Source: Oxalobacteraceae bacterium CAVE-383 (lineage in GTDB: Bacteria; Pseudomonadota; Gammaproteobacteria; Burkholderiales; Burkholderiaceae_D). Taken from it: a stretch of DNA of 64,000 bases. Made by a program: the position numbers and the translations under genes. This document shows, piece after piece, positions 56,579 through 64,000 of the stretch. The DNA lies in contig REGP01000001.1 of the NCBI GenBank assembly GCA_004134995.1, positions 1 to 64,000 of the forward strand, in the 5' to 3' direction. Below the pieces are notes generated by a model. It saw only the letters and a program-made list of their open reading frames with translations, was not told where the DNA came from and did no database searches. The number at the start of each line of letters is the position of its first letter. Positions within the stretch are counted from its first letter, which is position 1.

Positions 56579-58056
56579 CCCGGCACGATGGCGGGACGGC
56601 GATAGATGTAACGAATGCAACGAATGCAACGAATGCAACCGACGCAGCGAACGCGGGCAGCGCGCTCCCCGGTCTAAGCGCCACGCAGATATCGGCAAGG
56701 CTGGACCGCTTTCCGGCGTCGCCCACGGTATGGCGCATTGTCGCATTGCTGAGCCTGGGCTTTTTCTTTGAACTGTACGATCTGCTGTTCAGCGGTTATA
56801 TCGCGCCCGGCATCATTCGCAGCGGCATCCTGAGCGCCACCACGCCGGGGCTGTTCGGCGCATCGGGCGTGGCCGGCTTCATCGCCGCGCTCTTCGCGGG
56901 TTTGTTCATCGGCACCATTGCCTGCGGTTTTCTGGCAGACAAATTCGGGCGGCGCGCGATCTTCACTTATGCGTTGTTGTGGTATGCCGTGGCCAATACG
57001 ATCATGGCGTTCCAGACTACCGCGCTGGGACTGAACGCCTGGCGTTTCATCTCCGGCCTCGGCATTGGCGTGGAGCTGATTACGATCGGCAGTTACCTGA
57101 CCGAATTCGCGCCAAGGCACATGCGCGGCAGGGCCTTCGCGGTTTGCCAGGCGGTCGGTTTTACCGCCGTTCCCATCGTGGCGTTTCTTTCCTATCTGCT
57201 GGTGCCGCTTGCGCCGTTTTCGCTGGACGGCTGGCGCTGGGTGGTATTGATCGGCAGCAGCGGGGCGGTATTCATCTGGTGGTTCCGCCGCAATCTGCCG
57301 GAAAGCCCGCGCTGGCTGGCCGGGAAAAACCGCTTGCAGGAAGCCGACCGCATCGTCGCCATGCTGGAAGCCAGGATCGCGGCCGGGCGCGGGCAGCCTT
57401 TGCCGCCGCTGCAAGGAACGCCGTCGGTGCCGATCGCCCGGGCGAAGGGCCGGCAAGCGCAATTCGCCGACATGTGGCGGCCGCCGTATCGCCGGCGCAC
57501 TCTCATGCTGATCGTTTTTCATGTATTCCAGACCATCAGCTTCTTCGGCTTCGCGAACTGGGTGCCGACGCTGCTGATCAGGCAGGGCATCACGGTGACC
57601 TCCAGCCTGCTGTACACCACGCTGATCGGCATCGCGGCGCCGATCGGGCCCTTGCTCGGCTACCTGGTCGCGGACCGCTTCGAACGCAAGCACGTAATCG
57701 TCTGCATGGCGGCGGTCAATATCGTCTGCGGCCTGGCCTTCAGCCATATCGGCGCGCCCGCGGGGATCGTTGCGCTCGGCATTTGCCTGACCTTGTCGGG
57801 CAATATCATTTCCTTCACTTATCACGCCTATCAGCAAGAGCTGTATCCCACGGACATCCGCGCGCGGGCGGTGGGCTTCGTCTATTCCTGGAGCCGCTTC
57901 TCTGCCATTTTCAGTTCCTTCGTTATCGCGTACGTGCTGGGACGCTTCGGCGTGACCGGCGTCTTTGTATTTATTTCAAGTGCAATGCTGGCGGTCATGG
58001 CCGCCATCGGCACCATGGGACCGCGCACGCGCGGCATTGCCTTGGAAGAAATCTAG
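56575..58056 (+). CDS. MFS transporter, aromatic-acid/sugar porter-like
   Basis: 493 residues, 12 predicted helices. GFFFELYDLLFSGYIAPGI in helix 1, GFLADKFGRRAIF in loop 2-3 and PESPRWLAGK after helix 6 fit the AAHS/MHS-like branch that takes up aromatic acids. The N-terminus has a Thr-Asn-Ala tandem repeat. GGAGAG precedes the start. It may provide a second uptake route next to the ABC importer. Confidence 0.88.
   Translation: MTRHDGGTAIDVTNATNATNATDAANAGSALPGLSATQISARLDRFPASPTVWRIVALLSLGFFFELYDLLFSGYIAPGIIRSGILSATTPGLFGASGVAGFIAALFAGLFIGTIACGFLADKFGRRAIFTYALLWYAVANTIMAFQTTALGLNAWRFISGLGIGVELITIGSYLTEFAPRHMRGRAFAVCQAVGFTAVPIVAFLSYLLVPLAPFSLDGWRWVVLIGSSGAVFIWWFRRNLPESPRWLAGKNRLQEADRIVAMLEARIAAGRGQPLPPLQGTPSVPIARAKGRQAQFADMWRPPYRRRTLMLIVFHVFQTISFFGFANWVPTLLIRQGITVTSSLLYTTLIGIAAPIGPLLGYLVADRFERKHVIVCMAAVNIVCGLAFSHIGAPAGIVALGICLTLSGNIISFTYHAYQQELYPTDIRARAVGFVYSWSRFSAIFSSFVIAYVLGRFGVTGVFVFISSAMLAVMAAIGTMGPRTRGIALEEI
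56611..56637 (+). repeat. 9-bp tandem repeat in the MFS N-terminus
   Basis: Three exact copies of ACGAATGCA, coding for Thr-Asn-Ala units, followed by degenerate copies. Copy changes keep the reading frame. Confidence 0.9.
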
Positions 58057-58063
58057 AACGGGC

Positions 58064-58774
58064 CTATAGCAAGCCCAGCATCGCGGCCTTGATCACCGCT
58101 GAAGTCTTGTTGGTGGCATTCAGTTTCACCAGGCTGTTGCCGACATGGAAATTGACGGTGCGTTCCGATATTTCCATGATCAGCCCGACTTCGCTGGCGG
58201 TTTTTCCGTCGGCGGTCCAGCGCAGCACTTCGATTTCGCGCGCGGTCAGCTTGTTGTTCGGATCGCCGTAGATGCCGCTGCGGATGACGTTGCTCATGCT
58301 CTGATTGGTTGCGTGCGCCAGCCAGGACAGCCGCAGCGAGCGCGAACGCAGTTCGTCGATGCCGACGCGGTGATCCACGCACGCCAGGTTCAGCAGGCTG
58401 AAGGCGCCGCCCGGGCCGTGCGACGGTTGGGCGATGCCGACCCGCAGGCCGTGGCCGAACGCATCCTGCCAGAACGATTTCGATCCGCTCGACATCAGGT
58501 CATGCCACAGCACGGGAATGATGGAGTCGCGGCCGCGCGACAAGGTGGGATCGATCTTTTCGTATTTCTGCTGCAAGTAGCGGTCCATCCAGTCGTTTGG
58601 ATAATTATGCAGATGGATGACGGTAGGCCGCGTAACCGGTATCGGCAATCGTAAATAAAATGAAAAATAGTCGAATCCCATCTCTTCGATCATTTCGGAC
58701 AGAACTTCGGAAACCGTAAGTTTATTCTTGGCCCCCAGGAGGGTTTCGATTTGTGTCAGTTGCCAATTTTCCAT
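58064..58774 (-). CDS. LuxR-type quorum-sensing regulator
   Basis: 236 residues. Autoinducer-binding domain with all usual residues: W62, Y66, D75, P76, W90 and G113 (TraR W57, Y61, D70, P71, W85, G113). C-terminal LuxR helix-turn-helix LTAREIEVLRWTADGKTASE and ISERTVNFHVGNSLVKLNAT. Divergent from luxI, so a cognate pair. Convergent with the MFS gene, seven bases between stops. Confidence 0.93.
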   Translation of the reverse strand: MENWQLTQIETLLGAKNKLTVSEVLSEMIEEMGFDYFSFYLRLPIPVTRPTVIHLHNYPNDWMDRYLQQKYEKIDPTLSRGRDSIIPVLWHDLMSSGSKSFWQDAFGHGLRVGIAQPSHGPGGAFSLLNLACVDHRVGIDELRSRSLRLSWLAHATNQSMSNVIRSGIYGDPNNKLTAREIEVLRWTADGKTASEVGLIMEISERTVNFHVGNSLVKLNATNKTSAVIKAAMLGLL

Positions 58775-58923
58775 TAATGCTCGCTTTGTATTTTCGTGTG
58801 TTGTGTGCGCAAGAAATTTACGTCTTCAGTAAAGTGATGGAGTCTCAACAGGCTGCTTTTAAAAAAAGCATAGCAGTAATGCCGTATAAGAATGCTTGGA
58901 GAAAACATTAAGTATTATTCGCC

Positions 58924-58968
58924 TTCTTGAAAATGGATTTCATTCGAGAATCACTCTATTTTCAAGAA
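58924..58968. promoter_or_regulatory. 11-bp inverted repeat in the luxR-luxI gap
   Basis: TTCTTGAAAAT (58924-58934) and its exact complement (58958-58968), 23 bases apart. The 285-base gap has no gene; this is the strongest dyad. It does not match the lux-box consensus. Confidence 0.35.
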
Positions 58969-59006
58969 ATTACAGCTAGTGATCCTGTCAGTTGGTATCG
59001 TCCATT

Positions 59007-59051
59007 TTTATCGTTAGTTTTCGTTCTTTCAGTTTGTAAGACAACGATAAA
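59007..59051 (+). promoter_or_regulatory. Possible luxI leader hairpin next to the ribosome-binding site
   Basis: TTTATCGTT (59007-59015) pairs with AACGATAAA (59043-59051). The right arm runs into the ribosome-binding AAGGA (59050-59054), so folding could limit luxI translation. Confidence 0.35.
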
Positions 59052-59059
59052 GGAACGTC

Positions 59060-59611
59060 ATGGCACACTTTTCCGCAGGCACCGTCAAGGAGTGGTCTCC
59101 GCACATTTATCCGGAGCTTCTGCGTTATCGGCATCGCATTTTCGTGGATGAGCTCGGATGGGATATTCCGAGCGGGGAGGGAATGGAATCGGACCAGTTC
59201 GACCGCGACGATACGGTGCATGTGGTGGCGCGCGACAGCGCCGGCGAGGTCAGCGCCTACAGCCGGCTGCTGCCGACGGTGAAACCCTATTTGCTGGCGG
59301 AAATTTTTCCGCAATTGATGGACGGGCAATCTTTGCCCTGTGCCGAAGATACCTGGGAATTATCTCGTTTTACAGCTAGGAATTCTGAAGGTACGCAAGC
59401 TTCGCGCAATTTCGTTTTTTCGCCCGTGGCAATAGAGCTGCTGCACTTTTCCGTATCGGCGGCAGCCGGACGCGGCGCGCGAAATCTGATTTTCGCGGCG
59501 TCTCCCGGCATGGTGAAGCTGGGGCTGCGCGCCGACCTGGATATTCGCCGCCTGGGCCGCTCGCGGATGATTGGCGGCCATCGCCTGATGGCGGGCATGA
59601 TCAGAATTTGA
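59060..59611 (+). CDS. LuxI-type acyl-homoserine lactone synthase
   Basis: 183 residues. It makes acyl-homoserine lactone from S-adenosylmethionine and an acyl carrier or CoA substrate. Conserved residues appear at LuxI positions minus one: R24, F28, W34, E43, D45, D48, R69, F83, E100 and R103. AAAGGA precedes the ATG. The acyl chain cannot be predicted. Its stop region overlaps the reading frame of the methyltransferase. Confidence 0.95.
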   Translation: MAHFSAGTVKEWSPHIYPELLRYRHRIFVDELGWDIPSGEGMESDQFDRDDTVHVVARDSAGEVSAYSRLLPTVKPYLLAEIFPQLMDGQSLPCAEDTWELSRFTARNSEGTQASRNFVFSPVAIELLHFSVSAAAGRGARNLIFAASPGMVKLGLRADLDIRRLGRSRMIGGHRLMAGMIRI

Positions 59612-59691
59612 CGCTGCCTTTGCGGGCGGTCTTTACAGAGTGCGTCAATCCAGTGCATCATGCGCCATCTTTTACAGGCAGGATGCATGGC

Positions 59692-60426
59692 ATGCAGGCA
59701 CCGCAGATCGTTAAATCAGCGCAAGCTCTTTCGCACGTGGAAGAAACCCGCTTCGGTCTTTGGTTCCTGCAAACGGAAACATGGACGCGCCATGTATTGG
59801 AACGCGCGCTGAAGGATTTGACGCGGCTGCTGGCCACCGGCGGCGCCTTGCCGGATTCCTATCCGGTGGTGGCGGATGTCGGCTGCGGCTTCGGCCGTTC
59901 GCTGCCGAAGCTGTATCACCGTTTCCGGCCGCGCCGCCTGATCGGCATGGACGTCGACGGCGCAATGCTCGACGCCAGCGCGCGCGAAATCCTGAGCGCG
60001 GACATCCAGGCCGAACTGATCCAGTGTTCCAGCGACAGCCTGAGCCTGGAAGACAACAGCGTCGATCTGCTGTTTTGCCATCAGACCTTTCATCATCTGG
60101 TTGAACAGGAAAAGGCGATTCGCGAGTTCTATCGCGTGCTCAAGCCGGGCGGGGTGATGCTGTTCGCCGAATCAACCAGGCGCTATATTGAATCCTGGAC
60201 CATCCGCTACCTGTTCCGCCATCCCATGCATGTGCAAAAAACCGCCGCGCAATACCTGGCGCTGGTGCGCGACACCGGTTTCACGGTGCCGCCGGAAGCG
60301 GTCTCCATGCCTTACCTGTGGTGGAGCCGGCCCGACCTCGGCCTGCTGGAACGCGCCTTCCGCATCGCGCCGCGGCCGGACGCCGAACAGACCCTGATCA
60401 ACCTGGTTGCGCGCAAGCCCCTGTAG
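59692..60426 (+). CDS. Class I SAM-dependent methyltransferase linked to luxI
   Basis: 244 residues. SAM-binding VADVGCGFGRSL then GMDVDGAML, with RVLKPGGVMLFAES, the methyltransferase type 11 layout. Start 59692 follows GGCAGGA; upstream TTG 59608 would overlap the luxI stop. Substrate unknown. The last 29 bases overlap the convergent glnE. It is probably cotranscribed with luxI and may be a quorum-sensing output. Confidence 0.8.
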   Translation: MQAPQIVKSAQALSHVEETRFGLWFLQTETWTRHVLERALKDLTRLLATGGALPDSYPVVADVGCGFGRSLPKLYHRFRPRRLIGMDVDGAMLDASAREILSADIQAELIQCSSDSLSLEDNSVDLLFCHQTFHHLVEQEKAIREFYRVLKPGGVMLFAESTRRYIESWTIRYLFRHPMHVQKTAAQYLALVRDTGFTVPPEAVSMPYLWWSRPDLGLLERAFRIAPRPDAEQTLINLVARKPL

Positions 60427-63265
60427 CCGGGAATAATTCTTCCCATAATCGCTGCACGCTTTCTATTTCCGGCGTCAGGCGCTCCGGCGCCACGCGGGCG
60501 CGCTCTTCGCCCTGCATGCGGATCTGATGCTGCAGCTTGCGGAACACCCGATAGGCATTGGCGGCGCGGTCCGCCAGGCCGGCATCGATCAGTCCCAGCG
60601 CGCCGGCCAGCCTCAGCAATGCGATATTGCCGATATCGCCGATCAGTTCCGGATGGGCCGAGGCGTAGCGCAGCACGATGAATTGCACGGCGAATTCGAT
60701 ATCGATCATGCCGCCGGCGTCGTGTTTGACGTCGAACTCCGCGCTGCGGTTCGGATGGGCATCGTGCATGCGCTTGCGCATCGCGCAGATTTCTTCCGCC
60801 AGTTTTTGCGGATCGCGGGTCTGCAGCAGCACCTCTTCGCGCAAGGCCTCGAAGCGCGTTCCGATGGCGGCGTCGCCGGCGCAGAAGCGGGCCCGCGTCA
60901 GGGCCTGATGCTCCCATAGCCATGCCGAAGTGCGCTGGTATTTTTCAAAAGTGGCGATCGGCGATACCAGCAGGCCGCTGGCCCCGTCCGGCCGCAGCGC
61001 GATATCGATGTCGAACAGGATGCCGGCCGATGTATGCGAGGTCATCCAGGTAATGAAGCGCTGCGCCAGCTTGGCGTACAGTCCCGGCGCTTCCTGATCG
61101 TCGTCGTCATAGAGAAACACCACGTCCAGATCGGACACATACCCGAGTTCCTTGCCGCCCAGCTTGCCGTAGGCGATCACGGTGAAGAGCGGCACTTCGC
61201 GATGGCGGTTGTGTATCGTCTGCCAGACTGCCTGCAGCGTGGCCGCCACCAGGATATCGGCCAGTGCCGACAGATTATCGGCCAGCGCTTCGATGCTCAG
61301 ATCGCCTTCCAGATCCTGCGCCAGCAAGCGGAACACCTGGGCATGGTGCATCTCGCGCAGCATGTCCATCTGGCGTTCGGTGTCGCCGGCGGCGGTATCG
61401 AGCTGGCGCTGGCAATCCTGCGCGAATGCTTGCCAATCGGGTTTCGCCTTCAGCGTGCGGTCGTCCAGCAATTCGTCCAGCAGCACCGGATGCTGGGTCA
61501 GGTATTTGGCGGCCCAATCGCTGGCATGCATCATGCGGATCAGGCGTTTCAGCGCGTAGGGATATTCGCTCAGCAACGCGAGATAGGCGGCGCGGCGCGC
61601 GATCGCTTCCAGGAAATCGAGCAGGCGCGTAAACGTGGATAACTGGCCGCTGTCGATCTGCGCGACCACCGGCAGCGCCGCATTGATCAGCGCCAGCAGC
61701 CGTTGCCGGCTTTGCTCCGGCAATGCCTGCAGGCGCGGCGAGCGCCAGACCGCCTGCAGGCGCTGGGCGGTGGTGGCGACATCCCGAAAGCCCAGGTTGG
61801 ACAAGGTTTCCTGAATCGCTTCGCTGCTGTCGTCCTCGGCCAGGCTGCACGCCAGTCGATTATCTTCGTCGCCGCTTTTGCCCGGTTCCTTGCCGCCCGC
61901 TTCCTTGTCGCTGAACATGGCGTCGAACTGCGCCGCCACAAACGTGCGGCGCTGATCCAGCGCCCGCAGCAGGGAAGCCGTATCGGCATAGCCCATCATG
62001 CTTGCCACCGCCAGCCGGTCCTGCTCCGAGGAGGGCAGGGTATGCGTTTGCGCATCCTCCAGATATTGCAGCCGGTGTTCCAGATTGCGCAGGAAGGCAT
62101 AGGCCTCCAGCAATTGCGCCACCACTTCCGGGTCCAGCAGGTTCTTTTCGGCCAGCGTGCGCAGCGTGCGGCGGGTGGAACGGTCGCGCAGCTCGGCATC
62201 GCGGCCGCCGCGGATCAATTGGAACACTTGCGACAGGAATTCGATTTCACGGATGCCGCCGCGGCCCAGCTTGACGTTGTCGCTGCGGTCGGGATGACGG
62301 GTTTCCTGGCGTTGCACTTCGGCGCGGATCTGGGCATGCATCAAGCGCAGCGCGTCGATCGAGCCGTAATCGAGGTAGCGCCGGAAAATGAATGGCTGCG
62401 TAACGGCTTCCAGGGCGGCGATATCGTCCGCGTCCCCGGTTACGGCGCGCGCCTTGGTCCAGGCATAGCGCTCCCATTCGCGGCCCTGGCGTATCAGATA
62501 GGTTTCGACCATGTTCAGGCTGGCCACCAGCGGGCCGGAATTGCCGTTCGGCCGCAGCGCCATGTCGACCCGGAAACTGAAGCCGTCTTCGGTGACTTCG
62601 GACAAGGCCCCGATCAGCTTCTTGCCGAGGCGGGTGAAGAATTCCTGGTTCGACAGGCTGCGCTGATCGGGAGCCGCCGCCACGGTCTCGCCGTCCTCCG
62701 GATACACGAAAATCAGATCCACATCCGACGACACATTCAATTCCTCGCCGCCCAGCTTGCCCATGCCCAGCACGATCAACTGCTGCGGCGCGCCCGAAAT
62801 GGCGCCGATCGGCGTGCCGTGCAGGGCGGTCAGCTCGGCGTTCAAGGCGTCCAGATGCGTCCGGATCGCGAAATCGGCAAAGGTGCTGATGGTGCGCACC
62901 ACTTCGTCCATGTCCGCGCGGCCGGAAAGATCCCGTTCGATCAGCGTGCAGACGGTCAGATTGCGCAAACGCCGCATGGCGGCGCGCAAATCCTTGCCGG
63001 ATGCCATGTCGCGCTGCAGCAAATCGGCCATTTGCGCGCGATCCAGCGTCGATTTCGCCAATTCCGCGACAGCGCCGGCGCGGCCGGCTTCGGCGCCGCA
63101 CCAGCGCTGGAAAAATCTTGAAAGGCGGGTCAATTGACCTGGATGGGCGGCGGGAGCATTCGCCGGAGGGGCGCTGTCATGGTTGGCTGCGGGAAGATTC
63201 ACTGGATGGACGCCGTTTTTTGATTGCAATGGCCTAAGTATGCCAGCGCCTCGGGGTGAATGCAT
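60398..63265 (-). CDS. glnE: Glutamine synthetase adenylyltransferase/deadenylase
   Basis: 955-residue bifunctional enzyme regulating glutamine synthetase. Two nucleotidyltransferase domains: N-terminal LGMGKLGGEELNVSSDVDLI (about 167-186) and C-terminal YGKLGGKELGYVSDLDVVFL (about 685-705). RGGIREIEF and GGMIDIEF are the matching helper motifs. The first 40 residues are low-complexity, so a later start is possible. The 3' end overlaps the methyltransferase. Confidence 0.95.
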   Translation of the reverse strand: MHSPRGAGILRPLQSKNGVHPVNLPAANHDSAPPANAPAAHPGQLTRLSRFFQRWCGAEAGRAGAVAELAKSTLDRAQMADLLQRDMASGKDLRAAMRRLRNLTVCTLIERDLSGRADMDEVVRTISTFADFAIRTHLDALNAELTALHGTPIGAISGAPQQLIVLGMGKLGGEELNVSSDVDLIFVYPEDGETVAAAPDQRSLSNQEFFTRLGKKLIGALSEVTEDGFSFRVDMALRPNGNSGPLVASLNMVETYLIRQGREWERYAWTKARAVTGDADDIAALEAVTQPFIFRRYLDYGSIDALRLMHAQIRAEVQRQETRHPDRSDNVKLGRGGIREIEFLSQVFQLIRGGRDAELRDRSTRRTLRTLAEKNLLDPEVVAQLLEAYAFLRNLEHRLQYLEDAQTHTLPSSEQDRLAVASMMGYADTASLLRALDQRRTFVAAQFDAMFSDKEAGGKEPGKSGDEDNRLACSLAEDDSSEAIQETLSNLGFRDVATTAQRLQAVWRSPRLQALPEQSRQRLLALINAALPVVAQIDSGQLSTFTRLLDFLEAIARRAAYLALLSEYPYALKRLIRMMHASDWAAKYLTQHPVLLDELLDDRTLKAKPDWQAFAQDCQRQLDTAAGDTERQMDMLREMHHAQVFRLLAQDLEGDLSIEALADNLSALADILVAATLQAVWQTIHNRHREVPLFTVIAYGKLGGKELGYVSDLDVVFLYDDDDQEAPGLYAKLAQRFITWMTSHTSAGILFDIDIALRPDGASGLLVSPIATFEKYQRTSAWLWEHQALTRARFCAGDAAIGTRFEALREEVLLQTRDPQKLAEEICAMRKRMHDAHPNRSAEFDVKHDAGGMIDIEFAVQFIVLRYASAHPELIGDIGNIALLRLAGALGLIDAGLADRAANAYRVFRKLQHQIRMQGEERARVAPERLTPEIESVQRLWEELFPATGACAQPG

Positions 63266-63398
63266 CCTGAACAGGCCCGCCGATAAAAAGACAGGAAAAA
63301 GACAGAAAAATCTGGCGCTCCCAGGCCGTGCTTTTGAAAAAAAACTGGTATTTCGTGCGACTATGCATGATTGGTGGTTTATCAGCTCTAAGTTTTTA

Positions 63399-64000
63399 AT
63401 GTCCGCAGATCCAAATCACGCATTCAAACATCGTTTAGTCGTCTGTGGACGTGCCATCGGCACGGGCTATCGTCACGCCAATACGCTGGGTTTCCGGGTA
63501 TTCCGCGTACTGTGCAAACTGCTGTTGCTGGCGTATTTCATCTTTTGCGCGTTGTTCCTGACCTTGCGCTACGTCGTTCTGCCTCATATCGACGAATACA
63601 AGGGGACGATCGAACGCGTGGCCAGCAGCGCCATCGGCAATCCGGTGACGATCGCCACCGTCGGCGCATCCTGGGACGGCTTCCGGCCGCGCCTGTCGCT
63701 GAAGGACGTGGTCATTCACGACCGCAGTGGCGCCAGCGCGCTGACCCTGCCTGAAGTCTCGGCCAGCATTTCCTGGCAAACCGTGCTGGTCGGCGATCTG
63801 CGCTTTCACACCCTGACGATTACCCAACCCGATTTGTCCATCCTGCGCGATACGGATGGCCGCCTGTTCGTCGCCGGCATTCCCATTGCCGAAACCAGCA
63901 AGAACAACAACGCCATGGCCTGGGTGCTGTCGCAGCGCGAAATCGTGATCCGCAAGGGCCGGATACGCTGGGAGGACCGGCAGCGCATGCCAAGCCCGGC
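63399..64000 (+). CDS. YhdP-like AsmA-family protein, N-terminal fragment
   Basis: Open frame running off the window (200 codons seen). It starts MSADPNHAFKHRLVVCGRAI, has one transmembrane helix at about residues 38-60 (LCKLLLLAYFIFCALFLTLR), then the AsmA-like IGNPVTIATVGASWDGFRPRL and VVIHDRSG. This is the N-terminus of the large YhdP/TIGR02099 family implicated in phospholipid transport to the outer membrane. An ATG at 63363 would add 12 residues. Confidence 0.8.
   Translation, partial: MSADPNHAFKHRLVVCGRAIGTGYRHANTLGFRVFRVLCKLLLLAYFIFCALFLTLRYVVLPHIDEYKGTIERVASSAIGNPVTIATVGASWDGFRPRLSLKDVVIHDRSGASALTLPEVSASISWQTVLVGDLRFHTLTITQPDLSILRDTDGRLFVAGIPIAETSKNNNAMAWVLSQREIVIRKGRIRWEDRQRMPSP

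Noticed and set aside
58976-58991. Possible lux box (CTAGTGATCCTGTCAG) before luxI
   Set aside because: Only the outer two base pairs of the dyad are symmetrical, so it is too poor to call; a binding assay would be needed.

Overview
The window looks like a chromosomal segment of a betaproteobacterium in the order Burkholderiales, most likely Oxalobacteraceae. The evidence is GC-rich coding DNA, an fds-type NAD-formate dehydrogenase tail (fdsA end, fdhD, fdsD), a complete isc operon, DUF3579 and CobD/CbiB-like proteins, and tamA/tamB next to iscX. The genus is an inference. Both ends are cut: the end of fdsA on the left and the start of a YhdP-type gene on the right.

Region by region. 1-5.6 kb: formate dehydrogenase accessory genes, then etfB-etfA with a large acyl-CoA dehydrogenase (fatty-acid electron transfer). 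5.7-8.7 kb: the rpsP-rimM-trmD-rplS translation operon and a Nudix CoA hydrolase. 8.8-12.9 kb: CobD/CbiB-like membrane protein, DUF3579, fumC and two small envelope proteins. 13-15.8 kb: an OmpR/EnvZ-type two-component pair divergent from a Spy/CpxP-like periplasmic protein. 15.9-22.1 kb: a visibly AT-rich island encoding a ribosomally made, radical-SAM-modified peptide. It has a C39-peptidase ABC exporter and HlyD adaptor on the minus strand and, divergently, a 65-residue double-glycine precursor, a radical SAM maturase and a secreted alpha/beta hydrolase. 22.1-26.6 kb: a pabB-pabC fusion, a DHA2 drug exporter and corA. 26.8-38.3 kb: one minus-strand block, iscR-iscS-iscU-iscA-hscB-hscA-fdx-iscX followed by tamA-tamB. 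38.4-43.4 kb: uvrB, an aminotransferase, tRNA-Asn and a DUF318 permease.

43.4-58.1 kb is a catabolic region: GMC oxidoreductase, zf-UBP protein, carboxymuconolactone-decarboxylase-like protein, IclR regulator, SDR, stand-alone ferredoxin, a NitT/TauT-type ABC importer, a VanA-like Rieske oxygenase, a phthalate-4,5-dioxygenase-like operon (oxygenase, reductase, Gfo/Idh/MocA dehydrogenase), a MarR regulator and an MFS carrier. Together these suggest uptake and oxygenation of an aromatic acid, but the true substrate cannot be read from the sequence. 58.1-60.4 kb: luxR, divergent luxI and a luxI-coupled methyltransferase, i.e. a quorum-sensing locus. 60.4-64 kb: glnE and the start of an AsmA/YhdP-like gene.

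The observations most worth following are: (1) the radical-SAM peptide island, whose core has an aromatic residue every third position (F-N-A-W-G-A-W-H-K); (2) a repeat found twice (26630-26765 and 46975-47100, opposite orientations) in which a 68-bp core is nearly identical while the flanking arms differ between loci yet remain perfectly self-complementary; (3) a 40-bp sequence shared by the iclR and VanA-like oxygenase promoters; (4) the luxI-methyltransferase unit.
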